A stretch of DNA of 60,797 bases from an uncultured Mediterraneibacter sp. (GCA_944384505.1 CALWTQ010000015.1:1-60797), one strand, 5' to 3'. Positions 7,252 to 16,242 are shown, counted from the first letter of the stretch. The notes: generated by a model from the letters alone, not told the origin. Program-made: numbers and translations.

Positions 7252-8977
7252 TTTCCGCGCCTCCTTTCACCTGTGATTCATATACTTCTCTGTAAATCGC
7301 ATTGTTCTTAAGAAGCTCCACTGATGTACCGATGCCGTTGATCTCTCCGTTATCCATGACAATGATCATATCCGCATCCTCCACCGAAGAGATTCTCTGT
7401 GCGATAATAATCTTGGTCGTATCCGGTATCTCTTCGCGGAACGCCTGACGGATCAGCGCGTCTGTCCTGGTATCGACAGCGCTTGTGGAGTCATCCAGGA
7501 TCAGGATCTTCGGCTTCTTAAGAAGCGCCCTGGCGATACAGAGCCTCTGCTTCTGTCCGCCGGATACGTTATTTCCGCCTTCCACGATCATCGTGTTATA
7601 CTTGCCCGGGAACTCCTGGATAAAACCGTCCGCCTGGGCCAGCTTACACACTCTCTGCACCTCTTCATCGCTGGCATTCTCATCGCCCCAGCGCACATTT
7701 TCATAAATGCTTCCTGTGAAGAGCACATTCTTCTGAAGCACCACAGATACCTGGTCGCGCAGAGCTTCCAGGTTATAATCCCGGACATCCACACCGCCTA
7801 CTTTCACACATCCCTCCGTCACGTCATAAAGACGGGGAATCAGCTGTACAAGCGTAGACTTCGCGCTTCCCGTTCCACCGATGATACCGATGATCTGTCC
7901 GCTCTTAATATGAATATTCACATCTTTGAGGGACAGGTTGCCGTCTTTTCCGGAATAGCTGAAATTCACGTGCTCAAAATCAATATCGCCGTTGGCAACT
8001 TCTGTGACTGCGTTTTCTTTATCCGACATCTCTGGCACTTCCACAAGTACCTCTGTAATACGGTCCGTGGAAGCCTCTGCGATCATTATCATGGTAAATA
8101 CAAACGTAACCATCATAAGCGACATCAGGATCTGAAGCGCATATACAATAACACTGGTCAGCTCTCCGGTCTGCATTGTGCCGGTGATAATGCTCTCTCC
8201 TCCGATCAGAACCATTACAATCACAACTGTGTACACCGCAAACTGCATAATCGGGGAGTTCCACGCTACGATCTTCTCCGCCTTCGTGAAGAGTTTAAAT
8301 ACGAGGGTAGAGACTTTGCCAAACTTCTCCACTTCATAGTCGCCGCGCACATACGCTTTTACCACTCTGGCCGCGTTTACATTTTCCTGCACTGTATTAT
8401 TCAGCACGTCGTACTCATCAAATACCTGGACAAAATGGGGGTGCGCCTTTTTCGCGATAAAGATCAGGCTTATGCCCAGGATCGGCGCCACAATCAGCAT
8501 CACTATGGCGATGGGCATGCTGATAGTCATGGTCATGATCAGCGAAAGTATGATCATGATCGGGGCTCTCGCCAGAAGGCGGATCGTAAACATATACGCC
8601 ATCTGCACATTTGTGATATCCGTTGTCATTCTGGTAACAAGGCTTGACGTTGAGAAATGGTCGATATTCCCAAACGAGAAGTCCTGTATTTTATAAAAAA
8701 TATCGTGGCGCAGGTTCTTTGCATATCCTGATGATGCAATTGCGCCCAGCTGTCCTGCCTTCGCGCCGAATACGAGGGCCAGCATAGCCATAAAGATAAG
8801 AAGAAGCCCCATCTTTATGATATAGCCCATATCGCCTTCCATAATTCCGACATCGATAATTCTTGCCATCAGAAGCGGAATCAGGACTTCCATCAGCACT
8901 TCCAGACAGACCAGCACAGGAGTCAGGAAAGATTCTTTTTTGTATTCCCTGACAGAACGAAGCAGTATTCTATTCAT
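7244..8977 (-). CDS. ABC exporter half-transporter, degenerate-site subunit
   Basis: A 577-aa membrane-ATPase half-transporter. The ATPase domain has Walker A GGTGSAKSTL and signature VSGGQ. Walker B reads LILDDSTSAVD, with Asp in place of the catalytic Glu, and the switch motif reads IIAQRISSV with Gln in place of His. These changes are the known hallmark of the degenerate site in heterodimeric ABC exporters; the partner is the next gene (635 aa). It overlaps the MarR gene upstream by 8 bases and the partner downstream by 8 bases, so marR-ABC-ABC is one operon. Confidence 0.92.
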   Translation of the reverse strand: MNRILLRSVREYKKESFLTPVLVCLEVLMEVLIPLLMARIIDVGIMEGDMGYIIKMGLLLIFMAMLALVFGAKAGQLGAIASSGYAKNLRHDIFYKIQDFSFGNIDHFSTSSLVTRMTTDITNVQMAYMFTIRLLARAPIMIILSLIMTMTISMPIAIVMLIVAPILGISLIFIAKKAHPHFVQVFDEYDVLNNTVQENVNAARVVKAYVRGDYEVEKFGKVSTLVFKLFTKAEKIVAWNSPIMQFAVYTVVIVMVLIGGESIITGTMQTGELTSVIVYALQILMSLMMVTFVFTMIMIAEASTDRITEVLVEVPEMSDKENAVTEVANGDIDFEHVNFSYSGKDGNLSLKDVNIHIKSGQIIGIIGGTGSAKSTLVQLIPRLYDVTEGCVKVGGVDVRDYNLEALRDQVSVVLQKNVLFTGSIYENVRWGDENASDEEVQRVCKLAQADGFIQEFPGKYNTMIVEGGNNVSGGQKQRLCIARALLKKPKILILDDSTSAVDTRTDALIRQAFREEIPDTTKIIIAQRISSVEDADMIIVMDNGEINGIGTSVELLKNNAIYREVYESQVKGGAENE

Positions 8978-9467
8978 GGTCTGTTATCTCCTCTCTCTTT
9001 TTTTCGTTGACCGACAAATTCTCCGACATCTGTTCCATCACTTCCCTGCAGACCGCAAGTTTTTCCTCAGGAATATTTCCCGTGAGAAGCCCCTCGATAT
9101 AGCGAATGTGTTCCAGGATATGTTCCCGCACCCCTTCGGCCTTCGCCGTGGGCACCAGCTTTTTCAGCCTCGCGTCCCTCTCAACGGGCTGCCTTATTAT
9201 AAAGCCATTCTTCTCCAGGATCTGAAGCGTTCCCGTAGCCGTTGACCTGCGGATCTGGAATTCCTTCTCCACGTCCTTCTGATAGATATCCCTTTGCAGA
9301 GATTCAAACAAAATGTAATGCAGTACGAGCCGCTGCATATTTGTCGTCAGGCTGTCCTCCTCTTCCGGAATGCACATCTGCCTTTTCAGCTGGTGGGAAA
9401 GCGTGTTGATCAGCCTGCCCACATCGTGCCCGCGATCGCGCGCCTCCCGGTTTCCACCGCCGCACAT
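8970..9467 (-). CDS. MarR family transcriptional regulator
   Basis: A winged-helix regulator: helices through QRLVLHYILFESLQRDIYQK, recognition region VEKEFQIRRSTATGTLQILE and wing GFIIRQPVERDARLKKLVPT, typical of MarR proteins. I favour the ATG at 9467 (165 aa, AAGGA 12 bases upstream). The open frame extends to 9548, but the earlier starts lie in or beside a perfect palindrome and lack ribosome binding sites. As the first gene of the operon with the ABC exporter pair, it probably represses that operon and responds to exported compounds (inference from context). Confidence 0.88.
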   Translation of the reverse strand: MCGGGNREARDRGHDVGRLINTLSHQLKRQMCIPEEEDSLTTNMQRLVLHYILFESLQRDIYQKDVEKEFQIRRSTATGTLQILEKNGFIIRQPVERDARLKKLVPTAKAEGVREHILEHIRYIEGLLTGNIPEEKLAVCREVMEQMSENLSVNEKKREEITDHE

Positions 9468-9527
9468 ACCCGCATCACATCCTTTCCTGGTTCTAAGCTC
9501 CGCGGGAAATCTTCCCTTAGACCACAT

Positions 9528-9551
9528 CAGATGGGAGACATCTCCCATCTG
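9528..9551. promoter_or_regulatory. Perfect 11-bp-arm palindrome in marR leader
   Basis: CAGATGGGAGA and TCTCCCATCTG flank a two-base centre. It lies between the promoter and the probable marR start, so it could be an operator on DNA or a hairpin in the marR mRNA leader. No U-tract follows, so it is not an obvious terminator. Confidence 0.55.
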
Positions 9552-9565
9552 ATCTGAAATAGTAT

Positions 9566-9583
9566 TTGTTCGGTAACTAACAA
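9566..9583. promoter_or_regulatory. Candidate MarR operator overlapping transcription start
   Basis: TTGTTCGGTAACTAACAA is an imperfect inverted repeat with matching outer arms TTGTT/AACAA. It sits just downstream of the -10 box of the marR-ABC promoter, where a MarR-type repressor would block transcription. This is inference from position and symmetry. Confidence 0.45.
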
Positions 9584-9584
9584 T

Positions 9585-9613
9585 ATAGTATATAGAAAAA
9601 TTTATAATGTCAA
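9585..9613 (-). promoter_or_regulatory. Sigma-A promoter of marR-ABC operon
   Basis: The minus strand shows TTGACA (9613-9608), a 17-base spacer and TACTAT (9590-9585), close to consensus. Confidence 0.7.
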
Positions 9614-9674
9614 TCAGTATTATGCTTTTTTATACCATTTTAACGAAAATCTTGCACTTTCTACCTCCCAGGTG

Positions 9675-9703
9675 TGGAAAAACCACAAAAAAAATTGTAT
9701 AAT
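9675..9703 (+). promoter_or_regulatory. Promoter of glgC-glgD
   Basis: TGGAAA (9675-9680), 17 bases, then a consensus TATAAT (9698-9703), with a 25-30 base leader before the glgC ATG. The -35 box is weak. Confidence 0.55.
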
Positions 9704-9736
9704 ATAAGCCATTAAGAATGAAAGTGAGGGCTCATT

Positions 9737-10876
9737 ATGAAGCAAAATAACATGTTAGCTATGATCTTAGCTGGCGGCCGCGGCTCCCGTCTTCACGAAC
9801 TGACGAAGAAGGTCGCGAAACCAGCGGTTTCATATGGCGGGAAATACCGCATCATCGATTTCCCTCTCAGCAATTGTGCCAACAGCGGAATCGATATTGT
9901 CGGTGTCCTTACCCAGTATGAATCCATTCTCCTGAACAGCTATGTGGCGGCAGGACGCCGCTGGGGGCTTGACGCGAAGGACAGCGGGGTTTTCGTACTT
10001 CCTCCCCGTGAAAAATCAGACGCCAACTTAGACGTATACCGCGGAACAGCGGACGCCATTTCGCAGAATATTGATTTCATTGATACATATTCGCCGGAAT
10101 ATCTTCTGATCCTCTCCGGTGATCACATCTATAAGATGAATTACGCGAAGATGCTCGCTTATCACAGAGAATGCAACGCGGACGCGACAATCGCTGTAAT
10201 CGAAGTTCCTATGAAAGAGGCGAGCCGTTTCGGTATCATGAATGCCAACGAAGACGGACGTATCGTTGAGTTTGAGGAAAAGCCGGAGCACCCGAAGAGC
10301 AACCTGGCTTCTATGGGAATCTATATCTTTAACTGGAAGCTTCTCCGCAAGATGCTTCTGACGGATATGAAGAACGAAGAGTCCAATCATGACTTCGGAA
10401 AAGATATCATCCCGACTATGTTAAACGACGGAAAGAGCCTGTACGCTTACAAATTCAAAGGATACTGGAAAGACGTCGGCACTATTGATTCTCTTTGGGA
10501 AGCAAACATGGACCTGCTTGACAAAAACAATGAGCTTGACTTAAATGATAAGACCTGGAAAATTTATACAGAAGACGTTACGGCACTTCCTCATTATGTC
10601 GGAGCTGACGCTGTGATTGACCGCGCGTTTATTACTCAGGGCTGTGTAATTGACGGCGAGGTAAAGAACTCTGTTCTCTTTACCGGCGCGAAAGTCGCTC
10701 CCGGCGCAAAGGTAATCGACAGCGTGCTCATGCCAGGGGCTGAAGTCGCGGAAGGAGCTGTTGTCACCCGCGCTCTCGTAGCTGACGGAATCAAGATCGG
10801 CAAAAACGCAGTTGTCGGATCTGCCGACAGCAAGAATATCGAACTCGTAGCAAAACGTGTAAAGGGGGATGAATAA
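9737..10876 (+). CDS. glgC: Glucose-1-phosphate adenylyltransferase
   Basis: This 379-aa enzyme makes ADP-glucose from glucose-1-phosphate and ATP, the committed step of bacterial glycogen synthesis. The N-terminal nucleotidyltransferase domain carries the pyrophosphorylase signature [20 protein letters not shown]. The region [12 protein letters not shown] and [12 protein letters not shown] follows, then a C-terminal left-handed beta-helix (hexapeptide-like repeats from about residue 290). Length is normal. It is co-transcribed and slightly overlapped with glgD, as in other Firmicutes where GlgC and GlgD form a heteromeric enzyme. Confidence 0.95.
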   Translation: MKQNNMLAMILAGGRGSRLHELTKKVAKPAVSYGGKYRIIDFPLSNCANSGIDIVGVLTQYESILLNSYVAAGRRWGLDAKDSGVFVLPPREKSDANLDVYRGTADAISQNIDFIDTYSPEYLLILSGDHIYKMNYAKMLAYHRECNADATIAVIEVPMKEASRFGIMNANEDGRIVEFEEKPEHPKSNLASMGIYIFNWKLLRKMLLTDMKNEESNHDFGKDIIPTMLNDGKSLYAYKFKGYWKDVGTIDSLWEANMDLLDKNNELDLNDKTWKIYTEDVTALPHYVGADAVIDRAFITQGCVIDGEVKNSVLFTGAKVAPGAKVIDSVLMPGAEVAEGAVVTRALVADGIKIGKNAVVGSADSKNIELVAKRVKGDE

Positions 10877-10877
10877 G

Positions 10878-11993
10878 ATGAGTAAGGCTTTTGGAATTAT
10901 TAACTTTGCCGGGAATCACATTCGGGTAGACGGCCTTCAGGAATTCCGCCCGGTAGGAGCTTTCTCCTTCCTCGGAAGATACCGCACGATCGATTTCCCG
11001 ATTTCAAATATGAGCAACAGCGAGATTGAAAACATTCAGGTTTATGTCCGTCAGAAACCCCGCTCACTTACAGAGCACCTGGGAACCGGACGCCATTACA
11101 ATATCAACTCCAAACGCGGCGGCCTGAACATCCTGTTTACTGAGCACAATCAGATCGGCGACATCTACAGCACAGATATTGCCGCTTATATGGAGAATAT
11201 GGACTGTATTGAGGAACTTCACTTCCCATATGTCGTGATCGCTCCCAGCTATATGGTTTACACCGCTGATTACAGCGTATTCTTAAAAGAGCATATCGAG
11301 TCCGGAGCGGACATCTCTATGATGTATCACTCTGTTGACAACGCGAAGGAGTCCTTCCTGAACTGCTATACTCTGAATATCAACAAGCAGAAGGGTGTAC
11401 TCTCCATTGATCCGAACCATGGCAATGCAAAAAACAGAAATATTTCCATGGACACCTATGTTATGACAAAAGAACTGTTCATTGAGCTTGTAAAGAAAGC
11501 GCATAAGATGTCCTCCATGTATACATTCTTCGATATTCTCAATGAAGAGTGTGAAGAACTTGATATCCGTGCGGTTCCTCACCGCGGATACTTTGCGGCG
11601 ATTTCAGATTTCAACAGCTATTATCACGCAAACATAGATCTGATCGACTTGAAAAACGCGTCCGGTCTCTTTGATTCAGACTGGCCGATCTATACACGCA
11701 CAAACGATTCCTGCCCGACACAGTATTTTGAGGGCAGCCAGGTGAAGTCCTCTGTCATCTCCAACGGATGTCTTATCGAGGGCACTGTAGAAAACTCCAT
11801 CATCGGAAGAGGCTGCACGATTAAACCGGGCGCAATCGTAAGAAACTGCGTTGTTTCTGCTGATGTCACAATCGGAAAAGGTGTGCACGCAGAAAATCTT
11901 GTAATCGACAAACACGCAAGACTTGTACGCGGCAAGAGAGTCATCGCCTCCCCAGAAAAACCGGGTTATATCAAACGCGGCGATGCACTGTAA
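10878..11993 (+). CDS. glgD: Glucose-1-phosphate adenylyltransferase, GlgD subunit
   Basis: A 371-aa paralogue of GlgC in which the pyrophosphorylase signature is lost: the N-terminus reads KAFGIINFAGNHIRVDGLQE where GlgC has LAGGRGSRL. Such GlgD subunits are known to be regulatory or weakly catalytic partners of GlgC. The C-terminal beta-helix (GCLIEGTVENSIIGRGCTIK) is intact. I chose the ATG at 10878 because AAAGGGGG lies 9 bases upstream; the ATG at 10869 abuts that site. It starts one base after the glgC stop and is followed by a strong terminator. Confidence 0.93.
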   Translation: MSKAFGIINFAGNHIRVDGLQEFRPVGAFSFLGRYRTIDFPISNMSNSEIENIQVYVRQKPRSLTEHLGTGRHYNINSKRGGLNILFTEHNQIGDIYSTDIAAYMENMDCIEELHFPYVVIAPSYMVYTADYSVFLKEHIESGADISMMYHSVDNAKESFLNCYTLNINKQKGVLSIDPNHGNAKNRNISMDTYVMTKELFIELVKKAHKMSSMYTFFDILNEECEELDIRAVPHRGYFAAISDFNSYYHANIDLIDLKNASGLFDSDWPIYTRTNDSCPTQYFEGSQVKSSVISNGCLIEGTVENSIIGRGCTIKPGAIVRNCVVSADVTIGKGVHAENLVIDKHARLVRGKRVIASPEKPGYIKRGDAL

Positions 11994-12033
11994 ATTCCCG
12001 GGAATCCGGTGAATTTTCTCCTCTGGCAAAATA

Positions 12034-12106
12034 TAAAAAGGGAGGATTCGTCCGCTTCGTGATTGTTCCTTATCACTGAAGCAAAACCGAATCCTCCCTT
12101 TTTTCA
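12034..12106 (+). terminator. Bidirectional terminator between glgD and coaX
   Basis: A 15-bp arm AAAAGGGAGGATTCG (12036-12050) pairs with CGAATCCTCCCTTTTT (12088-12103). An inner stem CTTCGTGA/TCACTGAAG extends it. T-runs occur on the downstream side in both directions, fitting the convergent genes glgD (+) and coaX (-). Confidence 0.9.
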
Positions 12107-12130
12107 AAGCCGTGTTTGCCGTCTGCTAAA

Positions 12131-12901
12131 TCAACCCTTCTGATTCTTCCGATAGATCACTGCCAGGCCCTTCAAAAGCAGATTATCGTCCAGTATAATC
12201 TTACGTCTGCAATAGGGCACTATTTCCCCTGCAAGCCCTCCTGTGGCAATTACCGTCACATCGCCTTCCAGCTCATCGCAGAGCCGGTCTATAATGCCGT
12301 CTATCGCCGCGGCAGAACTATAGAGAACGCCGCTTTTCATACATTCCACCGTGTTTTTCCCAATGATATGTTCCGGTGGTTCCAGGCCGATCCCTCCAAG
12401 CTGCGCCGCATGAGCCGTCAGGGAGTCCAGGGACACTCCGATTCCGGGATAAATCATCCCGCCGATATAGTTCTTATTCTTGTCGATCACACATACCGTA
12501 TTCGCGGTTCCCATATCAAAGATAAGCATTGGCGCCGGGTACTCAGCCAGCGCAGCGACAGAATCCACCACCAGGTCGCTGCCGAGCTGGGCGGGATTGT
12601 CGATCCGGATATTCAGTCCGGTCTTGATTCCCGCTCCCACAACAAGCGGTTCCTTCTTTAAGATTTTCTCAACCGCAAGCTTTGCCGTTACTGTGATCTG
12701 AGGCACGACAGATGAGATAATGCCTCCCTCCAGCTCTCTCAGCCGAATATGGTAGATATCAAACACATTTTTAATGTCTATCGCATATTCCAGTTCCGTT
12801 TTCGTCCGCACAGTTGAAAGGCGCTCTACAAAAACACACTTTGACCCGTCAATACATCCGATCACGATATTCGTATTCCCGATATCAATAGCCAAGATCA
12901 T
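12131..12901 (-). CDS. coaX: Type III pantothenate kinase
   Basis: This 256-aa enzyme phosphorylates pantothenate, the first step of coenzyme A synthesis. Type III motifs of the ASKHA fold are clear: the start ILAIDIGNTNIVIG (phosphate 1), LGSDLVVDSVAALAEYPAPM then LIFDMGTANTVCVI (phosphate 2), and GGMIYPGIGVSLDSLTAHAA. The usual start is the ATG at 12901, which overlaps the ECF gene end by 17 bases. Together with coaBC and the transporter upstream it forms a pantothenate-to-CoA module. Confidence 0.94.
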   Translation of the reverse strand: MILAIDIGNTNIVIGCIDGSKCVFVERLSTVRTKTELEYAIDIKNVFDIYHIRLRELEGGIISSVVPQITVTAKLAVEKILKKEPLVVGAGIKTGLNIRIDNPAQLGSDLVVDSVAALAEYPAPMLIFDMGTANTVCVIDKNKNYIGGMIYPGIGVSLDSLTAHAAQLGGIGLEPPEHIIGKNTVECMKSGVLYSSAAAIDGIIDRLCDELEGDVTVIATGGLAGEIVPYCRRKIILDDNLLLKGLAVIYRKNQKG

Positions 12902-13661
12902 TCCTAAAGCCCAGCCTTTCTCTGACATTTTTCTTTAAAAGAGCCCGCCCGATCAGCAGCGTGAGGATACCCGCCACAATCGCTTCTGGAATCCCGTTCA
13001 CGCAGATGACCGACAGAATAAAAGTATACACCGCTGACACTGCCACATCATTCGCGGCCGCATATGCGTCTCGGAAGAATACAAAGATCAGATTCATCAC
13101 AAGCAGTGTGTTCACCAAGGCGCCGGACACTCCCGCCAGCGCCAGGCCTGTGCCGGACACTCCCCGCTGCTTTACCTTTTCTCCGGACAGCTTAAGCGCC
13201 AGCCTGTAGACATAATAGGGAACTATTCCCACCAGGATTCTGGGGATAAAACAGATGATCACACTGCCGAAGCCCCCGCTGATTCCCGCCATACTGTAAA
13301 AGGGCGTGAACACAAACGATGTAGCCGTCGGGTTGATTGTATTGTTAATAAAGCTTGTCAGGCCGAAGAGAAAGCCCAGAACTCCTCCCTTCTTCGGTCC
13401 CATCAGAAGTGAAGCGATAATTACGGGTATATGGATAATCGTTGCCCGGGTAAATCCAAGCGGGATATAGCCCAGAAAGGGGGTAAAGGCCATGATGCAT
13501 ATGATCGCACCGAATATCGCCACCTGAACCATACTCAAAATACTGTATCTGCTTCCTGTCCTTGCGCCGGCCATCTGCGCGCCCGCTGTCTGTACATCCG
13601 CTGTCCGCACATCTGCCGCCTGCACACCGCTGTGTTTCTCTGATTTGTTTAAATTGTTCAT
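12885..13661 (-). CDS. ECF transporter S component, probably for pantothenate
   Basis: A 258-aa protein. A hydrophilic N-terminal extension of about 40 residues is followed by about six membrane segments (SMVQVAIFGAIICIMAFTPF; GFLFGLTSFINNTINPTATS; GIPEAIVAGILTLLIGRALL), as in the S components of energy-coupling-factor vitamin transporters. It lies between coaBC and coaX, so pantothenate is the likely substrate (PanT-like; inference). The start at 13661 has AAGGAGG 6 bases upstream. The extension is repetitive (AADVRTADVQTAGAQMAGAR), which is unusual for S components. The shared ECF ATPase/T-component module must be elsewhere. Confidence 0.85.
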   Translation of the reverse strand: MNNLNKSEKHSGVQAADVRTADVQTAGAQMAGARTGSRYSILSMVQVAIFGAIICIMAFTPFLGYIPLGFTRATIIHIPVIIASLLMGPKKGGVLGFLFGLTSFINNTINPTATSFVFTPFYSMAGISGGFGSVIICFIPRILVGIVPYYVYRLALKLSGEKVKQRGVSGTGLALAGVSGALVNTLLVMNLIFVFFRDAYAAANDVAVSAVYTFILSVICVNGIPEAIVAGILTLLIGRALLKKNVRERLGFRNDLGY

Positions 13662-13755
13662 AACTGCCTCCTTGTTATCATTCCCATCCGGGATACAATA
13701 CTTTTGGCACAGAGGAAAATGCAACCTTTCCCCTGCATTTTCACTTAGTTACTTC

Positions 13756-14979
13756 TTATTTTCTTCTCATGTCCATAATCTTATCCAGTATCTTTACGGC
13801 TGTCTCCTCTTTTGACATCTTTCCGAGTGAGACTTCCTCATCCTCTGTGATAAGAGTCACCACATTTGTGTCGCCGCCAAATCCGGCGCCCGCAACCCGC
13901 AGGCTGTTGGCAGCAATCATATCCAGGTGCTTTTTCTTAAGCTTCCGTCTCGCGTTTTCCAGCAAATCCTGTGTCTCCATGGCAAATCCGCACAAGAACT
14001 GTCCCGGCACCTTGCGCTCTCCCAGATACGCCAGAATATCATCTGTGCGCTCCAGCTCAAGAACTGTCTTCCCGGAGGGATCCTGTCCGTTCTCCGGCCT
14101 CTCCTGCTTCTTAATCTTCTCCCGGCTCACATGAACAGGCCGGAAATCCGCCACTGCCGCCGCCTTGATGATGATATCCTGATCCGCCGCCCGCGACGTC
14201 ACTGCAGTAAACATGTCTTTCGCCGACTTCACCTGCACTGCATCGACAAACCGCGGAGTCTCCAGCGCCGTCGGCCCCGTCACAAGAGTAACCTGAGCTC
14301 CCCGCCGGCTGCACACCTGTGCGATGGCATACCCCATACGGCCGGTCGAATGATTGGTGATATATCTCACCGGATCAATCACCTCCTCCGTAGGCCCCGC
14401 TGTCACAAGCACTTTCAGGCCTTCCATATCCTTCTCATAAGCAATTTCCTGAAGGATATACTGGAGCAGCACATCCGGGTCCGGCATCTTCCCGGCTCCG
14501 GTATCCCCGCAGGCCAGATATCCGACGGCCGGACTGATCACATCGTACCCATAGCCTTTCAGAATCTTTAAATTATCCTGAACAATCGGATTCTCGAACA
14601 TGTTCGTATTCATGGCCGGTGAAATAAAGATCTTGCACTTGCATGCCATCACTGTCGTCGTGAGCATATCATCCGCTATCCCATGGGCGATCTTTCCGAT
14701 CACATTGGCGCTGGCCGGAGCGACCATCACCACGTCCGCCTGCTTTGCCAGAGAGACATGCTCCACACTGAACTCAAAATTCCGGTCAAAGGTATCCACA
14801 AGACACTTGTTGCCGGTCAGAGTCTCGAACGTAATCGGATTGATGAAATTCGTTGCATTTCGCGTCATCAGCACATGCACGTCCGCATTCAGCTTCTTCA
14901 AAGCACTGGCCAGATACGCCGTCTTGTACGCCGCGATGCTCCCGGAAACTCCCAGAAGAACTGTCTTACCTGCTAACAT
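13756..14979 (-). CDS. coaBC: Bifunctional phosphopantothenoylcysteine decarboxylase/phosphopantothenate-cysteine ligase
   Basis: This 407-aa protein catalyses the second and third steps of CoA synthesis. The N-terminal CoaC flavodoxin-like half shows GVSGSIAAYKTAYLASALKK, VAPASANVIGKIAHGIADDM, the PAMNTNMF substrate clamp motif and ACGDTGAGKMPDPDVLL with the catalytic Cys. The CoaB half begins near residue 185 and shows TAGPTEEVIDPVRYITNHST then GRMGYAIA. Length is normal. It is the first gene of coaBC-ECF-coaX and has its own promoter at 15070-15098. Confidence 0.96.
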   Translation of the reverse strand: MLAGKTVLLGVSGSIAAYKTAYLASALKKLNADVHVLMTRNATNFINPITFETLTGNKCLVDTFDRNFEFSVEHVSLAKQADVVMVAPASANVIGKIAHGIADDMLTTTVMACKCKIFISPAMNTNMFENPIVQDNLKILKGYGYDVISPAVGYLACGDTGAGKMPDPDVLLQYILQEIAYEKDMEGLKVLVTAGPTEEVIDPVRYITNHSTGRMGYAIAQVCSRRGAQVTLVTGPTALETPRFVDAVQVKSAKDMFTAVTSRAADQDIIIKAAAVADFRPVHVSREKIKKQERPENGQDPSGKTVLELERTDDILAYLGERKVPGQFLCGFAMETQDLLENARRKLKKKHLDMIAANSLRVAGAGFGGDTNVVTLITEDEEVSLGKMSKEETAVKILDKIMDMRRK

Positions 14980-15069
14980 ATGGTTCCTTCCCCCTTTCTG
15001 AAATGTAATATGAACCGCATCCGTTTAGTGTGAACATCCCGCAGACCGGGATTGCTCCGGTTCGGATAT

Positions 15070-15098
15070 ATTATATGGTATCACCGGAGAAAAATCAA
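15070..15098 (-). promoter_or_regulatory. Sigma-A promoter of coaBC-ECF-coaX
   Basis: The minus strand reads TTGATT (15098-15093), 17 bases, TATAAT (15075-15070). The leader to coaBC is about 85 bases. Confidence 0.7.
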
Positions 15099-15114
15099 TT
15101 TCCATTTCCGGGAG

Positions 15115-15144
15115 CAGCTATTTAGCGCAATAACATTTCCTGTG
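15115..15144 (+). repeat. Relic (solo end) of the composite palindromic repeat
   Basis: The sequence CAGCTATTTAGCGCAATAAC followed by ATTTCCTGTG matches the outer end of the B module of the full repeats (for example the ends at 34330 and, reversed, 52892) with only a few differences. No A, C or inner B sequence is present. It is either a deletion remnant or an isolated terminal repeat. Confidence 0.8.
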
Positions 15145-15277
15145 CCATTTCCGCTGCTATGTGCCATTCTGTGTGTACTTTTATTCCTTCATTGTCAGTA
15201 ATTCAGCCCTCCATCGCCCGGAGACTTGTTTATGCCCGCACAGGAATCCGCCTTCTTCCCGGGAAGGATTACCGGCC

Positions 15278-15292
15278 TGGCATATAAATTGC
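15278..15292 (+). promoter_or_regulatory. Sigma-54 (-24/-12) promoter of SDR gene
   Basis: TGGCATATAAATTGC followed by T fits the sigma-54 consensus TGGCAYRNNNNTTGCW at every position, with GG (15279-15280) and GC (15291-15292) separated by exactly 10 bases. The GC is 41 bases from the SDR start codon. Two other promoters in the window (50266-50280 and 60480-60495) share the pattern. Confidence 0.85.
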
Positions 15293-15332
15293 TCTCTAAT
15301 ATAAGTAACCAAAAAATAAAGGAGGTACAGTT

Positions 15333-16169
15333 ATGTCAGAAAAGCATCGTTTTGATGAAACATGCCGTTATGCCGAGGATTTTACGATTCCGGACTTCAA
15401 CCGGCTGCTGGAAGGCAAGGTTGTCGTCCTGACGGGCGGAAGCTACGGGATGGGTAAGAAAATGGCGGAAGTTATGGCTCAGCATGGAGCGAAGCTGTTT
15501 ATTACAGCGCGGGGCGAGGAAAAGCTCAACGCCGCGATTCGGGATATCCGCGAGAAAACCAACGCGGAAATCACCGGGATCACCGCAGACTCTTCCAGTT
15601 CCGCAGACTGCAGAACGGTGATCAGCAAAGCGCTGGAAACCTACGGCACCATTGATGTCCTTGTGAACAACGCAGGCAAAGGAGAGCTGATCACTATCGA
15701 CGCGGTAGATGATGAAACGATCGACCAGGTAGTTGACACGAATATGAAAGGTCCTCTTTATCTGTGCAGGGAAGCGGTGAAATATTTCCTCACAAAGGGG
15801 TGCGGCAATATCATCAACATTTCTTCTGTAAATGGCGGACGCCCCATGTGCGGAGCTGCCTACTGCTCTACAAAAGGCGGGCTTGATACGCTCACGAAAA
15901 ATGTTGCAATCCGATGCGTAGATACAGGCATCCGGTGCAATGCTGTTTCCCCGGGACACACTCCCAGCCCGCTTGCCTATACGCTTGACGACCAGGCGCC
16001 CCAGACCGTAGCAGAGGGCAGAATGAACGAGATCCGCAATCAGAGAACCGTTCGCTCTGTACACCCGTGGGAAATTGATCAGGCATACGCCGTTCTGTTT
16101 CTGGCAAGTGATATGTCCCGCTGCATCAACGGAGAAATCCTCACCGTTGACTGCGGATGCTATCTGTGA
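15333..16169 (+). CDS. Short-chain dehydrogenase/reductase
   Basis: This 278-aa NAD(P)-dependent oxidoreductase has a Rossmann motif VVVLTGGSYGMGKKMAEVMA, the NNAG motif (DVLVNNAGKGELI) and a catalytic triad in ISSVNGGRPMCGAAYCSTKG (Ser, Tyr and Lys all present). A roughly 25-residue N-terminal extension precedes the Rossmann fold. AAAGGAGG precedes the ATG. The gene stands alone and is read from the sigma-54 promoter at 15278, tying it to the catabolic operons at 50-60 kb. The substrate is probably an alcohol or keto group of the same catabolic substrate (inference); it cannot be named from sequence. Confidence 0.9.
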   Translation: MSEKHRFDETCRYAEDFTIPDFNRLLEGKVVVLTGGSYGMGKKMAEVMAQHGAKLFITARGEEKLNAAIRDIREKTNAEITGITADSSSSADCRTVISKALETYGTIDVLVNNAGKGELITIDAVDDETIDQVVDTNMKGPLYLCREAVKYFLTKGCGNIINISSVNGGRPMCGAAYCSTKGGLDTLTKNVAIRCVDTGIRCNAVSPGHTPSPLAYTLDDQAPQTVAEGRMNEIRNQRTVRSVHPWEIDQAYAVLFLASDMSRCINGEILTVDCGCYL

Positions 16170-16242
16170 CCCCGGATGTAACCTTGTAATTGAAACAGCA
16201 CAGCGCCTGAAGCCGGGGCATCATTTAGCCATATAATAAACA

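Noticed and set aside
15336-16064. A 242-codon frame antisense to the SDR gene
   Set aside because: It is a mirror of the codon pattern of the strongly supported SDR gene and has no domain or ribosome binding site.
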